A DNA stretch of 52,673 nt. It comes from Lyngbya sp. CCAP 1446/10 (GTDB lineage: Bacteria > Cyanobacteriota > Cyanobacteriia > Cyanobacteriales > Microcoleaceae). Position numbers and translations under genes: made by a program. How positions within the stretch are numbered: the stretch's first letter is position 1; every line of letters begins with the position of its first letter. Positions 48,314 to 52,673 of the stretch are shown piece after piece. The stretch spans positions 1 through 52,673 of the forward strand of contig NZ_JAIGNI010000043.1 in assembly GCF_026130175.1 (NCBI RefSeq). The letters run 5' to 3'. Below the pieces are notes generated by a model. That model made no database searches, was not told the DNA's origin, and worked only from the letters and a program-made list of their open reading frames with translations.

Positions 48314-49660
48314 TTACACTATTCCTAGACTCGACATGGAAAGGTTTTTAGATTTTTCTGGTTCGGACAGGGGTACAAAGGGCATAACGCGAGCAGTTGC
48401 AGCAGCAGCGGGCGGCGCGAACAAACGCTGGTCGGCAACTAGGATACTTTCAAATATCGTTGCGGGTTCGGGGCGGCTGAACAGATACCCCTGGATGATG
48501 TCGCAGTTGTGCTGTTTCAAGAAAGCTAGTTCTGCTTCTGTTTCCACTCCTTCAGCAATTACTGTCATATTTAAGCTGTGACCCAGTAAAATTACTGCTG
48601 TGGTAATAGCAGCATTTTGAGCGTCTTCGTTGGCATTTCGCACAAAAATACGATCGATCTTTAAGCCGTCAAAAGCAAATTGCTTGAGATATCCTAAAGT
48701 AGCATAACCTGTGCCGAAGTCGTCAATGGCAATCCGAATTCCGAGAGCTTTAAGTTCGTTTAAAGTTGTGCCTGCGACTGTGGCATTTTCTACCAAAGCG
48801 CTTTCGGTCATTTCTAATTCTAAATTAGCAGGCTCCAAGCCTGTAGTTTCCAATATTTGCACGATTCGGTTCTTGAGTTCCGGGTCGGACAACTGCCGGG
48901 CCGACAAATTTACTGATATTGTAAAGGGCGAAAACCCCGCCGCCAGCCAACTAGCGGCTTGAGCGCAAGCTGAAAGCAGTACCCACTCGCCAATCTGAAT
49001 AATTAAACCTGTTTCTTCGGCTAAGGGAATAAATTCGGCGGGAGAAATTATACCTCGATCGGGATTTTGCCAGCGCACCAAAGCTTCAGCGCCGATAACT
49101 TGTCCGGTAGCAATATTCACCTGCGGCTGATAGTATACCTGAAACTCACCTTGTGCCAAAGCGCGGCGCAGCAGAGCTTCCAGAGCCAATTTTTCGGGAG
49201 AAAGGACACAAACCTTGGTAGAGTCGTTAACTAAATCTTTGAGTCTGGCTTCTGCTTGGTGAAGTGCGAGTGTCAGCGGTTGGGTAATTGTTTGCCGTTT
49301 AGAGACGCGAGAAGAAATGGCCCCCAGCAATTCAGCCTTAGTAAACGGCTTTGTCAGGTAATCGTCGGCCCCCAATTCCATCCCCCGACGAAAATCGGTT
49401 TTGTCACTTTGAGCTGTGAGGAAAATAAATGGAATTGTTGCAGCCAGTGAGTTTTGCCGCAGAGTCCGCAACACGTCATAACCGTCTATCTCCGGCATCT
49501 GCACGTCGCACAAAATTAAATCGGGGATCTCCGAAAGTGCCATCTGCACACCAAATCGACCGTTTTCTGCCACGATGACCCGGTAGCTGTGAGATTCCAG
49601 GAGTTGTACAAGAGTTTCCCGGATTAATTCGTCGTCTTCAATGACTAAAATTTTGAGCAT
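48314..49660 (-). CDS. Response regulator with EAL (c-di-GMP phosphodiesterase) domain
   Basis: A 448-residue two-part protein. Receiver domain 3-120 with D9/D10, phosphoacceptor D52 in LCDVQMPEIDG and LTKPF. EAL domain about 165-410, with AEALVRW, the metal residues in LEMTESAL, IDDFGTGYATL, LKIDRIF and AEGVETEAE all present, so hydrolysis of cyclic di-GMP is expected. Thus phosphorylation probably controls c-di-GMP level, affecting motility or biofilm. No GGDEF domain. Upstream is a cluster of ATTAGCCA sites. Confidence 0.93.
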   Translation of the reverse strand: MLKILVIEDDELIRETLVQLLESHSYRVIVAENGRFGVQMALSEIPDLILCDVQMPEIDGYDVLRTLRQNSLAATIPFIFLTAQSDKTDFRRGMELGADDYLTKPFTKAELLGAISSRVSKRQTITQPLTLALHQAEARLKDLVNDSTKVCVLSPEKLALEALLRRALAQGEFQVYYQPQVNIATGQVIGAEALVRWQNPDRGIISPAEFIPLAEETGLIIQIGEWVLLSACAQAASWLAAGFSPFTISVNLSARQLSDPELKNRIVQILETTGLEPANLELEMTESALVENATVAGTTLNELKALGIRIAIDDFGTGYATLGYLKQFAFDGLKIDRIFVRNANEDAQNAAITTAVILLGHSLNMTVIAEGVETEAELAFLKQHNCDIIQGYLFSRPEPATIFESILVADQRLFAPPAAAATARVMPFVPLSEPEKSKNLSMSSLGIV

Positions 49661-49743
49661 GATACTTAGATTACAGATGGCACTATATATCAGAACCTGA
49701 CTAACTCTAGCATACTCAAACTAGCGATTTACTGATTAGGCCA

Positions 49744-49819
49744 ATTAGCCAATAAATTATTAGCCATTTGGCTAATGATTTATCTTCGGTTTTTAAGTCA
49801 CATTAAAGAAGTGGCTAAT
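49744..49819. promoter_or_regulatory. Cluster of four ATTAGCCA sites
   Basis: ATTAGCCA at 49744-49751 and 49759-49766, and its complement TGGCTAAT at 49769-49776 and 49812-49819. The first and third also give a 9-bp inverted repeat (ATTAGCCAA...TTGGCTAAT). They lie 84-160 bp before the EAL regulator start, a plausible operator position. Confidence 0.5.
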
Positions 49820-49987
49820 TTGGGAAGAGTTCGAGGAGAGAAAACTGCTGCGCCAGACTATTTTGATAAATTTTTATGACAAATTATCGGTTGTTTCTCA
49901 TAAAAAATGCCGTCAACACTTTCACTGCGCGGATGGCGGCAAGCTCTATACAATGTCCGGTCAATTCGCTCTAAAAAAGTGTTCGCT

Positions 49988-50033
49988 CGTTCTGACTTTA
50001 GTCCTATGATGAATACGGACTAAAGTCCGAACG
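49988..50033. terminator. 17-bp inverted repeat after the small exported gene
   Basis: CGTTCTGACTTTAGTCC (49988-50004) and GGACTAAAGTCCGAACG (50017-50033) pair except at one position, with a 12-nt loop. It lies 50 bp past the stop of the small exported protein gene, consistent with termination. Confidence 0.5.
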
Positions 50034-50085
50034 ATCAAATCAATTTTATTGGATAGTTCGAGGGGACATCGTAGGATGCACTGGA

Positions 50086-50352
50086 TTAATTCACAGGCTT
50101 AGTGGAATTTGTGCAAAACTTGTCATCTACAATTGCAGAATTGATCCTGACAGCCTGCATTGATGACGGAATGATCAGGTTTTGCGGAACTATAACTGTC
50201 TTTTTGCAAACCAGTTCGCTGCTGCCTACAGAGGCAAAGTTCCAAGCATAAAATTCGGGATTGCTGACTGTCGCACTGGCGGGATATAAACCAAATGCAG
50301 TCACTAATACTAATCCCAAAGTTACTAAAGCTATGATCGCGAATCTCAGCAT
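50086..50352 (-). CDS. Small exported protein of unknown function
   Basis: An 88-residue protein with a clear signal peptide (MLRFAIIALVTLGLVLVTAF, probable cleavage after ASA near residue 27). The mature part of about 60 residues has two cysteines (in ELVCKKTV and DKFCTNS) that could form a disulfide. No domain is recognised. It follows the kinase gene on the same strand, 80 bp downstream, and might be cotranscribed. Real coding is supported by the signal peptide and good codon use. Confidence 0.7.
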   Translation of the reverse strand: MLRFAIIALVTLGLVLVTAFGLYPASATVSNPEFYAWNFASVGSSELVCKKTVIVPQNLIIPSSMQAVRINSAIVDDKFCTNSTKPVN

Positions 50353-50432
50353 ATTCTTTTTGTAAACCGGAAAATTTACCCGATCGGGATTACTTGATTA
50401 TCGCCCGATCGCACTTCCTGCGTCAATAGCCC

Positions 50433-52364
50433 TTATTTGATCGCCAGATTCAATTCGTAGGCGATCGCCTCGGATGACTGAGAAACCACCACAAATTCAT
50501 AAAAACCAGCCTCATCCAGAGTTCCAGACCAACTTACCTCCTCTGCATCTTCCAGCAGAGCCTTGGCTTTGTTTGTCCGCCCAGGAGAATAAATTGATAG
50601 CAGAGTCGATTTGCCCGCAGCTTGCAAATTTACACTCAAAATCTGATTTTGGGCGAACCGGGCTATGTAAGCTTTGCCTTCTCCGGGCTTGAGATTGCCC
50701 GTGAGGGCTTTGCTGTTGGAGCGGCGGTCAAATTCAACACTTTCGAGAGTTGCTCCCGCTTGCAAAGCTGTGAGGGCGTCGGCGGTAATTGCTTGCCAAA
50801 TTTGTCCGATCGGCAAACCGATGATATTTTTATTCCGTGACTGCTGTGGAAACCAATAAAAGAACTTAGCATCAGCCAAATCGTACAGCGCCCGACTGCT
50901 CAAATTCAGCTTGTTAACCTCCGTTTTCCAGCGCTGGATATCGGCGGTGTCGTAACTGCCCAACCGCGCTCTAGCGTCGCTGCTGAGGTTTTCGAGCTTG
51001 TCGAGCAAGTCGTCGCCGATTTTCTGCCATTTTTCGCGCCATTGGCGATCCTCGTCGCCTTCTTTTAACAGCCGCCCGTTCAATTCTGGGTATTTGGCAT
51101 AGAAATTTTCATCTACAAGATTGACGTAACCGTTGTAAAATCGATCGTCTATTTTAAGTTGAGAGTAGCGATCGCGCAAAGCATCCTCTTGCTGCTGCTT
51201 CGGGCCCGGAGTCACGGGAATCTTCTGCACTTTTGATTGCAGATTTAACACATAATTGCCCGCAAACCAGCCAACTCCGCCCATACTTGAAAGCACTGCC
51301 ACTACGAACAAAAACATTTGCCAAGCAGGCATCTTTTGCTGATTGCCAATCATCGCAACTCGCACCGGAGTTCCCGGCAGTTTCGGGGCGGGGGCGGGTA
51401 TGGGTATGGGCGCGGTGAGAGGTGTGTGATCCGGTGGTGGCTGCGTCAGCCCAAAATCCGGCGGTGGGGATGGTTGTGCCTGTGGCTGTAACAGCGGATT
51501 ACCTTCGAGAGCGAGCAAAACCTCGCGAGCCGAGGAGTAACGCTGGCTCGGCTGGTGAGCGAGCATTTTATCCAGCACCAAGGACAAATTCGGGGATAGA
51601 GAACAGTGCGATCGCCAGTTCCAATTCAACGTCTGACTGTCGAGCAATTGATGCGGTTCCTTCCCCGTCAGCAACACCAAAACCGTAGTCGCGAGAGCGT
51701 ACAAATCGCTGTGCGGATAGACAATCCCCATTTGCATTTGTTCGACGGGAGCATAGCCGAGTTTGCCGATGCGAGTCGCGGGGGCGGGAGTGGCATTAGC
51801 TTCAGTTTCAGCAAATAGAGATTCTACGGTGGCGGCGACTTCTTTGACTCCGCCGAAGTCAATCAGTACGGGCATTCCGTCAGATAGGCGCAGAATCAGG
51901 TTGTCGGGGGAGATGTCGCGGTGAATCACTCCCAAGGAGTGAATGTATTCGAGGACTGGTAAAATTTGAATCAGCAGTTGATTTATTTCTGCTTCTATAA
52001 ACCGCAAACCCTGACGTTTGCGGGCATCCAGCAGAAAGCGGTAGGTTTGGCCAGGTACGTAGTCTTGGACGAGAAATAGATAGCCTCGATCGACTATACT
52101 GACGCGAAACAGTTCGCGGAAGCGCGGGATTTGATTGTGTTGCAGCTTGTAGAGCACTCCGGCTTCGCGCTCGAAGAGTTCCTCGGATTTTTGTAAGGCG
52201 TAACTTCCTTGTACTTGGGGCGCAAATTCTTTTAAAACGCAGGGTTCGTTAAATCGGTGGGCATCTTCAGCGAGGTAGGTGCGCCCGAAGCCTCCGTGTC
52301 CCAATTCGCGGACTATGCGGTAGTGGTTGTTGAGAGTTATGCCGGGGTAGATGGGATTGTTCAT
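50433..52364 (-). CDS. Ser/Thr protein kinase with transmembrane and exported C-terminal part
   Basis: A 643-residue Hanks-type kinase. Glycine loop ELGHGGFGRTY (20-30), ATP lysine K45 (CVLKEF), catalytic HRDISPDN, and DFG in LIDFGGVKE are intact; the kinase domain is about 15-285. A proline-rich linker (about 290-330), one membrane helix (about 342-368) and an outer part follow. The last about 100 residues resemble a PPC-type beta-sandwich (YIARFAQNQILSVNLQAAGK, GFYEFVVVSQS). Thus an outside signal may control kinase activity. Targets could include FHA proteins such as the cyclase at 41614. ATG at 52364. Confidence 0.93.
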   Translation of the reverse strand: MNNPIYPGITLNNHYRIVRELGHGGFGRTYLAEDAHRFNEPCVLKEFAPQVQGSYALQKSEELFEREAGVLYKLQHNQIPRFRELFRVSIVDRGYLFLVQDYVPGQTYRFLLDARKRQGLRFIEAEINQLLIQILPVLEYIHSLGVIHRDISPDNLILRLSDGMPVLIDFGGVKEVAATVESLFAETEANATPAPATRIGKLGYAPVEQMQMGIVYPHSDLYALATTVLVLLTGKEPHQLLDSQTLNWNWRSHCSLSPNLSLVLDKMLAHQPSQRYSSAREVLLALEGNPLLQPQAQPSPPPDFGLTQPPPDHTPLTAPIPIPAPAPKLPGTPVRVAMIGNQQKMPAWQMFLFVVAVLSSMGGVGWFAGNYVLNLQSKVQKIPVTPGPKQQQEDALRDRYSQLKIDDRFYNGYVNLVDENFYAKYPELNGRLLKEGDEDRQWREKWQKIGDDLLDKLENLSSDARARLGSYDTADIQRWKTEVNKLNLSSRALYDLADAKFFYWFPQQSRNKNIIGLPIGQIWQAITADALTALQAGATLESVEFDRRSNSKALTGNLKPGEGKAYIARFAQNQILSVNLQAAGKSTLLSIYSPGRTNKAKALLEDAEEVSWSGTLDEAGFYEFVVVSQSSEAIAYELNLAIK

Positions 52365-52673
52365 TGGAACTTGCTGCGTCGGATGTTTACGCTTGATTGA
52401 GATTGGGAGTTTTGGGCGATAGCGCTAATTAATCTTGACATAGTGTGTCAGTGTTGATTAGTTGATCGGCAGCTTGGCTATCCCCTGCGGTTATTCTTAA
52501 ACAAGCGGTTGTCTGCGATACAAGTTTATGGATTGTGCCGTGTGTGCGATCGACCTCAAAATGCGATCGAATTTTTAGTAAGCTGTTGTGCAGTTAAATG
52601 ATATATTGAAGTTCCCTATTCCCTACTCATCAAATCATCTCCCCCTCTCCCCATCTTTCCCCTTAGCTGCAAT
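52365..52673. other. Right edge, 309 bp, no gene
   Basis: Upstream region of the kinase gene. HIP1-like GCGATCG sites near 52548 and 52563. The final 60 bp are CT-rich (CCCCTCTCCCC). No open frame of note. Confidence 0.45.

Larger units (their letters stand above)
49661..50085. other. Intergenic, 425 bp: ATTAGCCA cluster and one hairpin, no gene
   Basis: Contains the ATTAGCCA cluster (49744-49819) upstream of the EAL regulator and the hairpin 49988-50033 beyond the small exported gene. The rest is without open frames. Confidence 0.55.

Overview
The window is chromosomal DNA of a filamentous, non-marine-picoplankton-type cyanobacterium, most like the Microcoleus/Oscillatoria group. The evidence is the very frequent HIP1 octamer (GCGATCGC) throughout, a CrtR-type carotene hydroxylase, cyanobacterial pilin-like, AAA_35/WD40 and SppA proteins, and many intergenic heptanucleotide arrays. 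About 50 protein genes and one tRNA-Thr(CGU) are supported. No rRNA, CRISPR array, prophage or intact insertion sequence is visible.

Layout. 1-4015: start of a 5-oxoprolinase (cut by the window edge), an M28 peptidase, a tightly coupled ATPase plus TOPRIM-type pair resembling defence systems of the PARIS/OLD kind, and an antitoxin-like gene followed by a 20-codon stub of a PIN toxin. 4141-9009: DMT transporter, short SppA, AroH-type chorismate mutase, a small-protein/HNH-nuclease pair and crtR. 9439-14435: pyruvate kinase, tRNA-Thr, an unknown 352-residue protein coupled to a HicA-like toxin, and a K+ channel with RCK domain.

14516-26063 is the most unusual part. A minus-strand run encodes NfeD, a short SPFH/stomatin protein, two pilin-like (Pilin_GH type) proteins and a large AAA_35-TM-WD40 protein. 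Next come a third pilin-like gene preceded by a duplicated NfeD start, an HTH / TIR-like / AAA_35 protein, and a fourth pilin gene followed by a fatty-acid-hydroxylase/rhodanese fusion. Three of these transcription units carry the same upstream signal: three direct repeats of an 11-bp unit (core AAGTCGATGA), followed by a conserved CTCAAATAG...CTG.TGATT...AT block. This looks like an undescribed regulon linking an NfeD/SPFH membrane module, atypical pilins and AAA_35 ATPases.

26240-37520: a haem-oxygenase-fold iron enzyme, a methyltransferase, a 784-bp gene-free stretch with two large inverted-repeat structures, YqhA-like and Lin0512-like proteins, a branched-chain aminotransferase, the glutathione-dependent formaldehyde pair frmA-fghA, an SDR, type 2 IPP isomerase and long SppA. 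37772-52364: GlsB/YeaQ-type membrane protein, glycosyltransferase-TPR, exported beta-carbonic anhydrase, MOSC protein, FHA-GAF-adenylate cyclase, RbgA-like GTPase, universal stress protein, pgk, exported pentapeptide protein, two response regulators (LuxR-type and EAL-type), a small exported protein and a Ser/Thr kinase. Central metabolism (pyk, pgk) and second-messenger/signalling genes are interleaved without large operons.

The intergenic DNA is rich in repeats: heptamer arrays, several families of short palindromes, and a two-hairpin element whose stems co-vary between copies. Some repeats have become coding sequence inside the AAA_35-WD40 gene. All assignments are by reading the sequence; no database search was run.
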